A stretch of DNA of 64,000 nt from Lentzea pudingi (GTDB lineage Bacteria; Actinomycetota; Actinomycetes; Mycobacteriales; Pseudonocardiaceae), in the NCBI RefSeq assembly GCF_014646255.1, contig NZ_BMNC01000017.1, forward strand, positions 84,140 to 148,139, written 5' to 3'. A program made the translations under genes and the position numbers. The notes under the pieces are model-generated. The model was not told the DNA's origin. It worked only from the letters and a program-made list of their open reading frames with translations, and ran no database searches. Below, one piece after another: positions 17,979-25,907 of the stretch. Position 1 is the first letter of the stretch. Every line of letters starts with the position of its first letter.

Positions 17979-18141
17979 CCCGTACGTACGAGAAATCCAA
18001 AAACAGGTACATCCACCCTGGCGGATTCCCTCCGCTCAGGGCAGAGTGGGACACCAAGCGGCGCCAGGCCCCCTCCCCCCTCGGGCCCCAGCCGCTTCGC
18101 GGCCCCGGCTCAAGGCGTACTCCCCCCAGACGCCCCTGCCG

Positions 18142-18163
18142 GGGCCGCCTTCATTTGCGGCCC
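18142..18163 (-). terminator. Possible weak terminator of the LacI-family gene
   Basis: GGGCCGC (18142-18148) pairs with GCGGCCC (18157-18163) across an 8-base loop, directly after the LacI stop codon on the minus strand. There is no clear U-tract, so activity is uncertain. The rest of the 186-bp gap up to the acyl-CoA ligase stop is C-rich with no gene seen. Confidence 0.35.
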
Positions 18164-18164
18164 T

Positions 18165-19148
18165 TCACTTCCGCGGCGGCGTGGTCGTGCCGCGCACGAT
18201 CAGTTGCGTCTCCGCCACGATCTGTGGCACCTCGGTGGTGTCCGAGTCGAGCCAGTCCAGCAGCAGGTTCACCGCCGTGCGTCCCGCCTGCGCCACCGGC
18301 ATCGCGACCGTCGTCAGCGCGGGGGAGCACAGCGAGGCGTAGGTGAGGTCGTCGAACCCGGTCACCGACACGTCGTCCGGCACCGAGATGCCGCGATCGC
18401 GCAGCCGGGCCAGCACGCCCAGCGCCATGATGTCGTTGTAGGCGACGATCGCCGTCGTGTCGGCCGCCACCGCCAGGTCCGCCGCCTGCAGGCCGCCCTC
18501 GTAGCGCGGCGCGAACGGCCCGAGGTCGACCAGGTCCACCCCGTGCCGTGCCACCGCCTTCATCAGCCCGCGCCGACGCTCCTGGTTGGACCAGGACGTG
18601 CGAGGCCCGTTGAGATAAGCGATCCGGTGGTGTCCCAATGCGACGAGGTGGTCGATGACGGCGTGCATGCCCCCCGCCGAGTCCATCAACGCGGCGGGCA
18701 CTCCGGCCAGGCGCCGGTTCAGCAGCACCAGGGACGTCACCCCGGCGACCTCGTGGACCTGGGAGTCCTCCAGGCCCGGCGCGCACAGCACGACGCCGTC
18801 GACCTGCTTGGCCATCGCGTGCACGAGCCTCGCCTCGGCGACCGGGTCCTCGTCGCTGTCCGCCACGAACACCGCGTAGTCGGCCTGCATCGCCCGCGCC
18901 TGCACGGCCTTGAGCACGCCGGTGAAGAACGGGTTGTCGAGGTCGGGCACGACGATGCCGATGTTGCCCGTCTTGCCCGTGATCAGCCCGCGCGCCGCCC
19001 TGTTCGGCTGGTAGCCGAGCTCGGTCGCGGCGGCCAGCACGCGTGTCCTGGTCTCCGGGCGCACGAGCTCCGGGGACGTCAGGGCACGCGAAACGGTCGC
19101 GACGGACACGTGCGCCCTGCGTGCCACGTCGCGGATGGTGACTGCCAC
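18165..19148 (-). CDS. LacI-family transcriptional regulator
   Basis: This 327-aa regulator has an N-terminal LacI HTH (TIRDVARRAHVSVATVSRAL, residues ~4-23, then the hinge region to ~60) and a periplasmic-binding-protein-like effector domain (NIGIVVPDLDNPFF onwards). The start is GTG 19148, supported by GGTGAGG seven bases upstream; longer frames upstream lack homology. LacI regulators typically sense a sugar or sugar derivative. It diverges from the amber-interrupted hydrolase gene and is near sugar-acid dehydratase genes. A CG-centred palindrome in the divergent promoter region is a candidate operator. Confidence 0.92.
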   Translation of the reverse strand: MAVTIRDVARRAHVSVATVSRALTSPELVRPETRTRVLAAATELGYQPNRAARGLITGKTGNIGIVVPDLDNPFFTGVLKAVQARAMQADYAVFVADSDEDPVAEARLVHAMAKQVDGVVLCAPGLEDSQVHEVAGVTSLVLLNRRLAGVPAALMDSAGGMHAVIDHLVALGHHRIAYLNGPRTSWSNQERRRGLMKAVARHGVDLVDLGPFAPRYEGGLQAADLAVAADTTAIVAYNDIMALGVLARLRDRGISVPDDVSVTGFDDLTYASLCSPALTTVAMPVAQAGRTAVNLLLDWLDSDTTEVPQIVAETQLIVRGTTTPPRK

Positions 19149-19255
19149 GGATACCTCACCCTCGTGCCGGATCGGGCAATCATGACGGGTCGGGTGTGAA
19201 GCCGGGCCTGCGAGTCCGCGCCCACCTGCGGCAGGTCCTGAGTGGACGGCGGTGG

Positions 19256-19285
19256 TTGACAAAGCGGAACAGCGCTCCGTATCGT
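19256..19285 (+). promoter_or_regulatory. Sigma-70-like promoter of the hydrolase gene
   Basis: TTGACA at 19256-19261 is followed, 18 bases later, by TATCGT at 19280-19285, 39 bp before the hydrolase ATG. This is one of the few near-consensus -35 boxes I noticed in the window. The palindrome at 19283-19294 overlaps the -10 end, which suits repression. Confidence 0.5.
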
Positions 19286-19294
19286 TCCGGAACG
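19283..19294. promoter_or_regulatory. CG-centred palindrome, candidate LacI-family operator
   Basis: CGTTCCGGAACG is a perfect 12-bp palindrome with CG at its centre, as LacI-family operators usually have. It overlaps the -10 region of the promoter facing the hydrolase gene and lies 135 bp from the divergent LacI-family start codon. A looser related element, CGGAACAGCGCTCCG, lies just upstream. Confidence 0.45.
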
Positions 19295-19323
19295 TCGCTC
19301 CGCTTAACTCGAAAGGAACCGCC

Positions 19324-20199
19324 ATGACCGTCTTCACGGTGAGCCCCGTCGTGCTCGAGATCCCCGGCAGGCCCGTAGACCTGCAGCTGAAGGTCTCCGC
19401 GCCGACCGAGGGCACCGGACTGCCAATCCTGCTGCTTTCGCACGGGCACGGTCCCTCGAATCACCTGTCCTCGCTGAACGGGTACGCGCCGCTCGCGAAC
19501 CACTGGGCCGAGCGGGGTTTCGTCGTCCTGCAGCCCACGCACCTGAGCAGCCGCACCCTGTCCCTGCCGGCGGACACCCCCGGCGCGCCGCTGTTCTGGC
19601 GGTCCAGGGCCGAGGACATGTCGCACGTGCTGGACCGCCTCGACGAGATCGAGAAGGCCGTGCCGTAGCTGGAGAACCGCTGGGACCGCACGAAGATCGC
19701 CGTCGTCGGCCACTCGATGGGCGGCCACACCGCGAGCCTGCTGCTGGGCATGACAACCGAGGGCGTCAGCCTGAAGGACGACCGGATCAAGGCGGGTGTG
19801 CTGCTCGGCTCCACGGGCCGCGGTGACGCCGTCACCGACCTGGTGAGGGAGAACTACTCCTTCATGCAGCACACGGACTTCAGCGGGATGACGACGCCCG
19901 CGCTCGTCGTCGCGGGGGACGCGGACGCCTCCGCGCACCTGACCACCATGGGACCGGACTGGCACGCCGACCCGTACCACCTGGCGCCCGGCCCGAAGGA
20001 CCTGCTCACGCTGTTCGGCGCGGAACACGGCTTCGGCGGTGTCTCCGGGTACGACGTCGCCGAGACCACGGACGAGAACCCCGAACGGGTCGCGACCGTG
20101 CTGCGGCTGACGACGGCGTACCTGCGGGCACAGCTGCACGGCACCGACGACTGGAAGGACGTCGAGGTCACCGACGGCCGCATCGACTCCAAGAGCTAG
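19324..20199 (+). pseudogene. Alpha/beta-hydrolase (chlorophyllase/dienelactone-hydrolase-like) interrupted by an in-frame TAG
   Basis: Reading starts at ATG 19324 (AAAGGA upstream) and runs 114 codons to TAG at 19666-19668. The same frame continues without another stop to 20199. The continuation holds the nucleophile motif GHSMGGH a few codons after the TAG, so the first piece alone lacks the catalytic serine. The codon after VP is TAG where CAG (Gln) would restore a ~291-residue hydrolase with the C-terminal His in FGAEHGFGG. A single C-to-T change or a sequencing error explains it. The promoter looks intact. An internal restart is unlikely to give an active enzyme. Confidence 0.8.
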
Positions 20200-21902
20200 T
20201 GCGCGTTGGGTTCCGGGTTCTTCCCGGGCCGTGACAGGAACTCGAAGTCGCAGCCCTGATCGGCCTGTGTGATGTGCTCGTAGTACAAGGCGCCGTAACC
20301 GCGTTCGAACTTCGGCGGTGGCGCCGTCCACGCGTCACGACGGCGCGCCATCTCCTCGTCGGAGATCTCCACGCGCAACACCCGCGCCTCGACGTCCAGC
20401 GTCACGAGGTCGCCGTCCCGCACCAACGCCAGCGGGCCGCCGACGTGCGCTTCCGGTGCCACGTGCAGAACGCAGGCCCCGTAAGAGGTTCCGCTCATCC
20501 GCGCGTCCGACACCCGCACCATGTCCCGGACTCCCTCGCGCAGCAGCTTGTCCGGGATCGGCAGCATCCCGTACTCCGGCATGCCGGGCCCGCCCTTGGG
20601 CCCGCCACCGGCGAGCACGATCACCGAATCCCTCGTCACGTCCAGCGCGGGGTCGTTGATCCGTGCCCGCAGGTCCTGGTAGCCGTGGAACACCACGGCG
20701 GGCCCGGTGTGCCGCCACAGCGCGGGATCGGCCGCCACGTACTTGACCACCGCGCCGTCCGGGGCCAGATTCCCCCGCAGCACGGCCAACCCACCCTCGG
20801 GAGAGATCGGATCGTCCAGCGGCCGGATCACGGCGGCGTCGTACACCTCGGCGCCGTCGAGGTCCTCGCCGAACGTCCGCCCGGTCACCGTGATCCGCTC
20901 GAGGTGCAACGAGTCCCGCAGCCGCGACAGCAGCCCGCGTAGCCCACCGGCGTAGTAGAAGTCCTCCATCAGGTGTTCACCGGCGGGCTGGACCGAGGCG
21001 AGCACCGGCACCTCGCGCGACAGCCGGTCGAAGTCGTCCAGCGACAACGGGATCTGCGACCGCCCGGCCATCGCGATCAGGTGGATGTACGAGTTCGTGG
21101 ACCCGCCCAGCGCCAGCACGGTCCGGATCGCGTCCTCGTAGGCCTCCGCCGACAACACGTCTCCGATGGTGAGCCCCTCGCGCACCATCTCGACCACACG
21201 CGCCCCGGACGCGGCCGCCATCCGGTGGTGCGCCGAGTCCACGGCCGGGATCGACGACGCCCCGGGCAACGTCAGCCCCAGCGCCTCCGCCGCGGCCGTC
21301 ATGGTCGACGCCGTGCCCATCGTCATGCACGTGCCGGGGGAGCGGGCCAGACCGGACTGGATCTCCGCCCAGTCGCCGGACGAGATCGTGCCCGCCCGCT
21401 TCTCGTCCCAGAACCGCCACATGTCCGTGCCGGACGCGAGCCTCTCGCCCCGCCAGTGCCCGCGCAGCATGGGCCCGGCCGGCACGAAGACCGTGGGCAG
21501 GCCGGCGGAAGCGGCGCCCATCAGCAACGCCGGGGTCGTCTTGTCGCAGCCGCCCATCAGCACACAACCGTCGACGGGGTAGGACCGGAGGACCTCCTCG
21601 GTCTCCATCGACAGCATGTTCCGGTACAGCATCGGGGTCGGCTTCTGGTACGTCTCCGACAGCGTGGAAACGGGGAACTCCAACGGAAAGCCGCCCGCCT
21701 GCCAGACCCCGCGCTCGACCTGCTGCGCCCGTTCGCGCAGATGCATGTGGCACGGGTTGATGCCGCTCCACGTGTTCAGGATCGCGATGACCGGCTTGCC
21801 GAGGTGCTCGTCGGCGTTCAGGCCGAGCTGACGCGCGCGGGCGTTGTGCGAGAACGCCCTGAGCCCCTCGCCCTCGAACCACTCCGCGCTGCGCAGCCTC
21901 AC
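20196..21902 (-). CDS. IlvD/Edd-family dehydratase, probably a sugar-acid (L-arabonate-type) dehydratase
   Basis: The 568-aa protein has the cluster cysteines of the family at Cys51 (INPCH), Cys119 (GGCDKT) and Cys192 (GTCMTMG), and the active-site serine motif RMSGTSYG near ~475. Residue patterns (SETYQKPTPMLYRNMLSMET, GDWAEIQSG, YYAGGLRGLLSRL) look like the aldonic-acid dehydratase branch rather than biosynthetic IlvD. The GTG start overlaps the stop of the DHDPS-family gene (GTGA), so the two are coupled. Such enzymes convert an aldonate to a 2-keto-3-deoxy acid. The neighbouring aldolase/dehydratase-family enzyme would take the next step. The precise sugar acid is not certain. Confidence 0.85.
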   Translation of the reverse strand: MRLRSAEWFEGEGLRAFSHNARARQLGLNADEHLGKPVIAILNTWSGINPCHMHLRERAQQVERGVWQAGGFPLEFPVSTLSETYQKPTPMLYRNMLSMETEEVLRSYPVDGCVLMGGCDKTTPALLMGAASAGLPTVFVPAGPMLRGHWRGERLASGTDMWRFWDEKRAGTISSGDWAEIQSGLARSPGTCMTMGTASTMTAAAEALGLTLPGASSIPAVDSAHHRMAAASGARVVEMVREGLTIGDVLSAEAYEDAIRTVLALGGSTNSYIHLIAMAGRSQIPLSLDDFDRLSREVPVLASVQPAGEHLMEDFYYAGGLRGLLSRLRDSLHLERITVTGRTFGEDLDGAEVYDAAVIRPLDDPISPEGGLAVLRGNLAPDGAVVKYVAADPALWRHTGPAVVFHGYQDLRARINDPALDVTRDSVIVLAGGGPKGGPGMPEYGMLPIPDKLLREGVRDMVRVSDARMSGTSYGACVLHVAPEAHVGGPLALVRDGDLVTLDVEARVLRVEISDEEMARRRDAWTAPPPKFERGYGALYYEHITQADQGCDFEFLSRPGKNPEPNAH

Positions 21903-22804
21903 AGCAGGCTCCACGAGTTCAGCAGAACGCCCACCGCCGAACGATCGGCCTCCGGCAGCACCGAGGCGGGCGGACGCACGTCCCGGCGGCACAAACCGAG
22001 CTGTGCCAACGCTTCCTTCACGACGGACACGTTGTTGGCGGACTCGTTCGACGTCCGCAGCTCCTCGAACCCCCGGACGAACTCCCAGAACTCCATCGCA
22101 GCACCGAACTCACGGGCTCGCAGGCACCGGAACATCTGCATCGACAGCTGCGGCGCGACGTTCGCCAGCCCGGACGTGAACCCGGTGGCCCCGACCGCGA
22201 AGTACCCCGGTGCCGACAGTTCGGCCAGCCCCGCGACCCACGTCAGCCGTTCGAGCCCGGCGTCGCGCGCGACCGAGGCGAACCGCACCGGGTCCGGCAC
22301 CGCGTACTTCACGCCGACGACGTTCGGGCACGCGTCCGCCAGCGCCGCGATCTGCGCGCCGCCGATCCGCGGGTTCCGCACGTACAGGACCACGCTCAGC
22401 TCAGGCACCGACGAGGCGACCGCCCGGTGGTAGTCCACCCACCCGTCCAGCGAGACGTACGGGTGCACCGGCTGGTGGATCATGATCCCCCGAGCGCCGG
22501 CCCGGTCCGCGAACCGGGCGGCGGCCACGGCGGAACCGACGTCGTGCCCGACCCCGGCGACGATTGCCGCACGGTCCCCGACGGCGTCCACGGTGATCTG
22601 CAGCGCGCGCTCGGTCTCAGCGGAGGACAACGTGTAGAACTCGCTCGTGTTGCCGTTCGGCGTCACGACCGAGATCCCGCCCTCGACCATCCGGTCCACC
22701 ACGGCGGCGTAGTTCTTCTCGTCGATCGTCCCGTCCGCGTCGAACGGGGTGACGGTGATCGCCACGACGGACGCCAGCTGTTCGGAGAGGTCATCGAACG
22801 ACAT
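21899..22804 (-). CDS. DHDPS/NAL-family lyase or dehydratase (2-keto-3-deoxy sugar acid metabolism)
   Basis: The 301-aa TIM-barrel enzyme has the Schiff-base lysine (VVGVKYA, Lys166), the conserved tyrosine (VLYVRNP, Tyr141) and the GNTSEF loop where DHDPS has GTTGE. Family members act on 2-keto acids as synthases, aldolases or dehydratases. Coupling to an aldonate dehydratase on one side and a GntR gene on the other (13-bp overlap) suggests a 2-keto-3-deoxy-acid dehydratase or aldolase rather than lysine biosynthesis. The product would feed into 2-oxoglutarate semialdehyde or pyruvate plus an aldehyde, depending on the substrate. Confidence 0.85.
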   Translation of the reverse strand: MSFDDLSEQLASVVAITVTPFDADGTIDEKNYAAVVDRMVEGGISVVTPNGNTSEFYTLSSAETERALQITVDAVGDRAAIVAGVGHDVGSAVAAARFADRAGARGIMIHQPVHPYVSLDGWVDYHRAVASSVPELSVVLYVRNPRIGGAQIAALADACPNVVGVKYAVPDPVRFASVARDAGLERLTWVAGLAELSAPGYFAVGATGFTSGLANVAPQLSMQMFRCLRAREFGAAMEFWEFVRGFEELRTSNESANNVSVVKEALAQLGLCRRDVRPPASVLPEADRSAVGVLLNSWSLL

Positions 22805-23438
22805 CGGGAAGCTCCTCGGCCACTCGGTCGGCGAACGTCTGGATGTGCCGGCGCAGCAGGTCGGCGGCGGCGTCGCCGAAGCCCTCCTCGGCGGCGACGA
22901 GGATCGCCCGGTGCTCGGCGTCCTCGGCGTCCCACGTCGGGCTGATGCCCCAGCCGGCGACGGTGATCAGCGCGGTCTGGTCGCGCAGCCCGTCGAGGAT
23001 CCCCACCAGCAACGGGTTGCCGCACCCGGCGTAGAGCGCCCGGTGGAAGCGGCGGTTGGCCAGGCTGCGCCGGGCCAGGCCGGACACCTCGTCGAGGGCC
23101 GAGCGGGCCTCGGAGAAGTCCGCCCCCAGCGCGACGGACCGGCGCAACGCCTCGGGCTCGACCAGCAGCCGCACGTCGTGGACGGACCTGGCCATCTCGG
23201 CGTCGACCACGCGGACCGCGGCGCCCTTGTACGGGCTCATCACGACGAGCCCCGACCCGGCGAGCGTCTTGAGCGCCTCGCGCACGGGCGTCTTCGAGAC
23301 GGCGAGCGACGCGGCGAGATCGGTTTCGACGAGCGCCTGACCCGGCTTCAGTTTTCCTTCGAGAATCGCTTCTTTGATCGATTCCAGAACGAAGTCGGTC
23401 CGGGACGCCGGAAGTGCCCCCACCCGGTCATACATCAT
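22791..23438 (-). CDS. GntR-family regulator with FCD effector domain
   Basis: The 215-aa protein has an N-terminal winged HTH (AILEGKLKPGQALVETDLAA ... VSKTPVREALKTLAGSGLV) and an all-helical FCD domain with metal-ligand-like His and Asp residues (~95-200). FadR/UxuR-type regulators bind organic or sugar acids, which suits the sugar-acid genes downstream. It is the first gene of a three-gene operon in which all junctions overlap. A TCATATATGA palindrome straddles its start codon and could serve autoregulation. Confidence 0.92.
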   Translation of the reverse strand: MMYDRVGALPASRTDFVLESIKEAILEGKLKPGQALVETDLAASLAVSKTPVREALKTLAGSGLVVMSPYKGAAVRVVDAEMARSVHDVRLLVEPEALRRSVALGADFSEARSALDEVSGLARRSLANRRFHRALYAGCGNPLLVGILDGLRDQTALITVAGWGISPTWDAEDAEHRAILVAAEEGFGDAAADLLRRHIQTFADRVAEELPDVVR

Positions 23439-23444
23439 ATATGA
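23435..23444. promoter_or_regulatory. Palindrome over the GntR start codon, candidate autoregulatory operator
   Basis: TCATATATGA is a perfect 10-bp A/T-rich palindrome in an otherwise GC-rich stretch. It overlaps the first codon of the GntR gene, so a bound repressor would block the start of the sugar-acid operon. Confidence 0.4.
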
Positions 23445-23514
23445 GAGCGTAGGAGCAGGTAGAGGCCCAGGTCAACTTTTTCGTGTGGGCTGGACAACGT
23501 CCTTGTATCCACGT

Positions 23515-23541
23515 TGAACCAACTTCCTCGCCGGCTCGTTT
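23515..23541 (+). promoter_or_regulatory. SigL-type ECF promoter in front of the orphan anti-sigma-like gene
   Basis: TGAACC (23515-23520), a 16-base spacer and CGTTT (23537-23541) match the -35/-10 pattern I recall for mycobacterial SigL. The only other copy I noticed precedes the sigL-like gene itself (25265). The two copies also share bases beyond the core: CGTTGAACC at the -35 side and CTCGT at the -10. Confidence 0.6.
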
Positions 23542-23667
23542 TGAGGGTGTTGGTCACCGCTGTGCGCGGGGCTGGAGAAGGAGAAATTCGAGTGCATCGT
23601 TCCGCATGACCGTGTCCATTGCCGCGTCCGCCGGCGCAAGGCACCGAACGTCCTGGGCACCACCGAG

Positions 23668-24192
23668 TTGAACGAGAACGACATGCTGATGGAAGAACTG
23701 CCACCGGAGGCCGCGCTCGACGGGCCTCCACCGGACATGGACCACCTGCTCCAGCGCACGCTGGGCACGGTCCGCGAAGAAAGAACCCAGGCCGTGCGCC
23801 GCCGAGGGCGCGTCACGGCCCTGTCGTCGACCCTCGCGGTCGCCGGAGTGCTCGCCGGGGGCGTCTGGATGGGCCAGGGCCTGGGGGTCGGTGGCACCGA
23901 GAACGTCGACGCGCTCCTGCGGGGAACTTCGTCGACGGGTGCGCACATGGCCGTGCAGGTCACCGAGACGGAGGGTGGTCTGAGGCTGGTCGCGACGGTC
24001 GACGGGATGCGGGACGGGGAAGCCTGCTGGCTGGTCGTGCACACGAAGGACGGACGAACGTTCACCGCGGGTTCGTGGAGGGCGCACGACGGTGAGGTGA
24101 CCTTGGCCGGGTCCGCGATGGTGCGGGCAGGGGACGTGACCGGGGTCAGCGTGGTCGACCACGACCGCCGGCCGCTGGTGACCGCGAGTTAG
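23668..24192 (+). CDS. RslA/RskA-like anti-sigma homologue lacking the zinc-finger domain
   Basis: This ~174-aa product (TTG 23668; ATG 23683 is an alternative) aligns with the C-terminal two thirds of the anti-sigma protein at 25904-26608. It shares PPEAALDGPP, LLQRTL and VREER, then a transmembrane segment (~50-70) and an extracytoplasmic domain ending in a DGRTFTAGSW-like strand. The N-terminal sigma-binding HxxxCxxC module is absent. The same frame stays open upstream to 23545 without a usual start or the metal ligands, so the N-terminus has been lost or has decayed. A SigL-type promoter precedes it and a strong terminator follows. It may be a decoy or sensor for the same pathway, or a degenerating duplicate. 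Confidence 0.65.
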   Translation: MNENDMLMEELPPEAALDGPPPDMDHLLQRTLGTVREERTQAVRRRGRVTALSSTLAVAGVLAGGVWMGQGLGVGGTENVDALLRGTSSTGAHMAVQVTETEGGLRLVATVDGMRDGEACWLVVHTKDGRTFTAGSWRAHDGEVTLAGSAMVRAGDVTGVSVVDHDRRPLVTAS

Positions 24193-24220
24193 GACTCGGG
24201 GCCGACGCGGCCCCGAGTCC
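24192..24220 (+). terminator. Rho-independent-like terminator after the orphan anti-sigma gene
   Basis: GGACTCGGGGCC (24192-24203) pairs perfectly with GGCCCCGAGTCC (24209-24220) over a five-base loop, starting in the stop codon. No U-tract follows, as is common in actinomycetes. Confidence 0.7.
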
Positions 24221-24297
24221 CCGTCCGGCCGGCGCGTTTGCCATCCTGTTGAGACAACGCGCTTTTGTTCGCCCGGACGGATTGGCAGGCTGGGGAC

Positions 24298-25233
24298 GTG
24301 GCCCGGAACAAACCGGCGACCTTCGCGGTCGCGGTGGTCGCGCTCCTCGTCGTGGCGGGCTCCGCGGTCCTGCTGCGCGGCACGTCCACCGGTGCGCCAT
24401 CGCCTGACCAGTACGTCAGCGACCTCGACCAGGTGCTCGTCGAACCGAAGACGCCGCACGTCGTCATCCGCTGCGGCACGAACGAGGAACGCCACCTCAA
24501 CGCGGACAACCCCGTCGTCTCACCCGGCATCCCGTTCGGCGCCCACCACACCCACGAGTACGTCGGCAACTCCTCGGCCGATGCCATGTCGACCGACGAG
24601 TCCCTCGCGGCCGCGACGACGACGTGCGAGAACGACGACCTCTCGACCTACTACTGGCCCGTGCTGCGGCTGACCGACGGCGTCGGGCACGACGAGCACG
24701 CCGACGGCGGCGGCCTGCACGGCAACACCGGTGAGGTGCTCCGGCCGAGGAGCGTCGAGATCCGGTACGACGGCAGCCCCGTGAGCGACGTGCTGCCGAT
24801 GCCGCGGTTCCTGCGCCTGATCACCGGCGACCCGTCGGCGTTCACCAGCGACTACGGTCCGCTCACGCGTGCCAGGTGGGGCTGCTCGGACCAGCCGGGC
24901 CGCTTCACGACGAAGTACCCGTTGTGCGGCAGCGCGACCACCTTGCGCAGCTACGACTTCGGCAGCTGCTGGGACGGCAACAACACCGACAGCGCCTCGC
25001 ACCGCACGCACGTGGTGTTCCCGCTGGCCGGGGGCATGTGCCCGGCCAAGACCTTTCCCATCCCACGCCTGCACGTCACCGTGGGCTACGACATCCCCGC
25101 AGGTCGCCCGTTCGCGATCGACAGCTTCGCCGAGGAACTGCGCGACCCGGCGACCGACCACGGGATGTACATCAACGCCATGCCGGAGGCGCGGATGGCG
25201 GAACTGGCCGGGTACCTCAACCGGTCCCGCTAA
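24298..25233 (+). CDS. DUF1996-domain secreted or membrane-anchored protein
   Basis: The 311-aa protein starts at GTG 24298 and has an N-terminal hydrophobic segment (~8-27) that is a signal anchor or signal peptide. The remainder is a DUF1996 domain: an early CGTNEERH, GAHHTHEYVGN, YYWPVLR, and later SYDFGSCWDGNN and HRTHVVFPLAGGMCP. The family is found in actinobacteria and fungi as extracellular proteins of unknown catalytic role, sometimes beside glycan-binding domains. Several conserved His and Cys residues suggest a metal site or disulfides. It lies between the two anti-sigma genes and has no obvious SigL-type promoter of its own. Confidence 0.85.
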   Translation: MARNKPATFAVAVVALLVVAGSAVLLRGTSTGAPSPDQYVSDLDQVLVEPKTPHVVIRCGTNEERHLNADNPVVSPGIPFGAHHTHEYVGNSSADAMSTDESLAAATTTCENDDLSTYYWPVLRLTDGVGHDEHADGGGLHGNTGEVLRPRSVEIRYDGSPVSDVLPMPRFLRLITGDPSAFTSDYGPLTRARWGCSDQPGRFTTKYPLCGSATTLRSYDFGSCWDGNNTDSASHRTHVVFPLAGGMCPAKTFPIPRLHVTVGYDIPAGRPFAIDSFAEELRDPATDHGMYINAMPEARMAELAGYLNRSR

Positions 25234-25264
25234 CATCCGGCGATCCTTTTTAGTCGAAAGCCGT

Positions 25265-25291
25265 TGAACCGAAGCACTCCGCCGCTCGTGT
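25265..25291 (+). promoter_or_regulatory. SigL-type autoregulatory promoter
   Basis: TGAACC (25265-25270), a 16-base spacer and CGTGT (25287-25291, followed by GTC) lie 65 bp before the sigma-factor ATG. This agrees with the SigL consensus as I recall it (TGAACC, N16, CGTgtc). ECF factors usually drive their own operon. Confidence 0.65.
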
Positions 25292-25355
25292 GTCGGCTGA
25301 GGTCTTCAACAGGACGCCCGCAGGAGATCGGTCGCGGGCGGGGAGGAGTGGGTGG

Positions 25356-25907
25356 ATGGCGGCTTTGTTCTCCCGCAAACGGGAGACCGCGGCCGACGAG
25401 GCACTGATCCGATCGCTCTACGAGGAGCACGGTCGGGCGCTGCTGGCGTATGCGACGCGGCTGACCGGCGATCGGGCGGCTGCCGAGGACGTGGTCCAGG
25501 AGACCCTGGTCCGAGCGTGGCGCCATCCCGACGCCCTCGTGAACGGCAAGGGATCGGTGCGAGGCTGGTTGCTCACGGTGGCGCGCAACATCGTCACCGA
25601 CAGGGTGCGGGCGAAGGCCGCGCGTCCTCAGGAGGTGGCGGAGTCCCCGGCGACGCCCCCGATCGAGCGCGACCACGCCGACCAGGTCGTCGACTCGGTG
25701 GTGGTGCTCGAAGCGCTCGACAGGCTGTCCTCCGACCACCGCGACGTGCTGATGGAGATCTACTTCCGCGGCCGGAGCGTGACGGAGGCGGCTGAGGCGC
25801 TCGGGGTGCCACCTGGCACAGTGAAATCGAGATCGTATTACGCGTTGCGAGCCTTGAGGGAGACCTTCGGCGGTCAGAAGGTCGCACTGAAGGGGGTGGC
25901 CGGATGA
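25356..25907 (+). CDS. sigL: ECF RNA polymerase sigma factor, SigL-like
   Basis: The 183-aa sigma factor contains region 2 (~10-80: LIRSLYEEHGRALLAYATRL ... AAAEDVVQETLVRAWRHP) and region 4 (~115-175: RLSSDHRDVLMEIYFRGRSV ... LGVPPGTVKSRSYYALRAL). I chose ATG 25356 with GGAGG upstream; a longer frame from GTG 25290 adds 22 non-conserved residues. It is followed by an anti-sigma gene with an ATGA overlap, as in the mycobacterial sigL-rslA pair. The symbol reflects subfamily resemblance and the promoter type; orthology is not proven. It probably transcribes its own operon and the orphan anti-sigma-like gene. Confidence 0.85.
   Translation: MAALFSRKRETAADEALIRSLYEEHGRALLAYATRLTGDRAAAEDVVQETLVRAWRHPDALVNGKGSVRGWLLTVARNIVTDRVRAKAARPQEVAESPATPPIERDHADQVVDSVVVLEALDRLSSDHRDVLMEIYFRGRSVTEAAEALGVPPGTVKSRSYYALRALRETFGGQKVALKGVAG

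Noticed and set aside
19324..20199. TAG at 19666 as a recoded (pyrrolysine or similar) codon
   Set aside because: No pyl genes or other recoding signals are visible, and a single C-to-T change explains it; read-through remains only a check.
23587..23668. Short open frame (ATG near 23608, ~20 codons) as leader peptide of the orphan anti-sigma gene
   Set aside because: It has no conserved features or attenuator structure and ends in a stop overlapping the TTG; more likely remains of the lost N-terminus.
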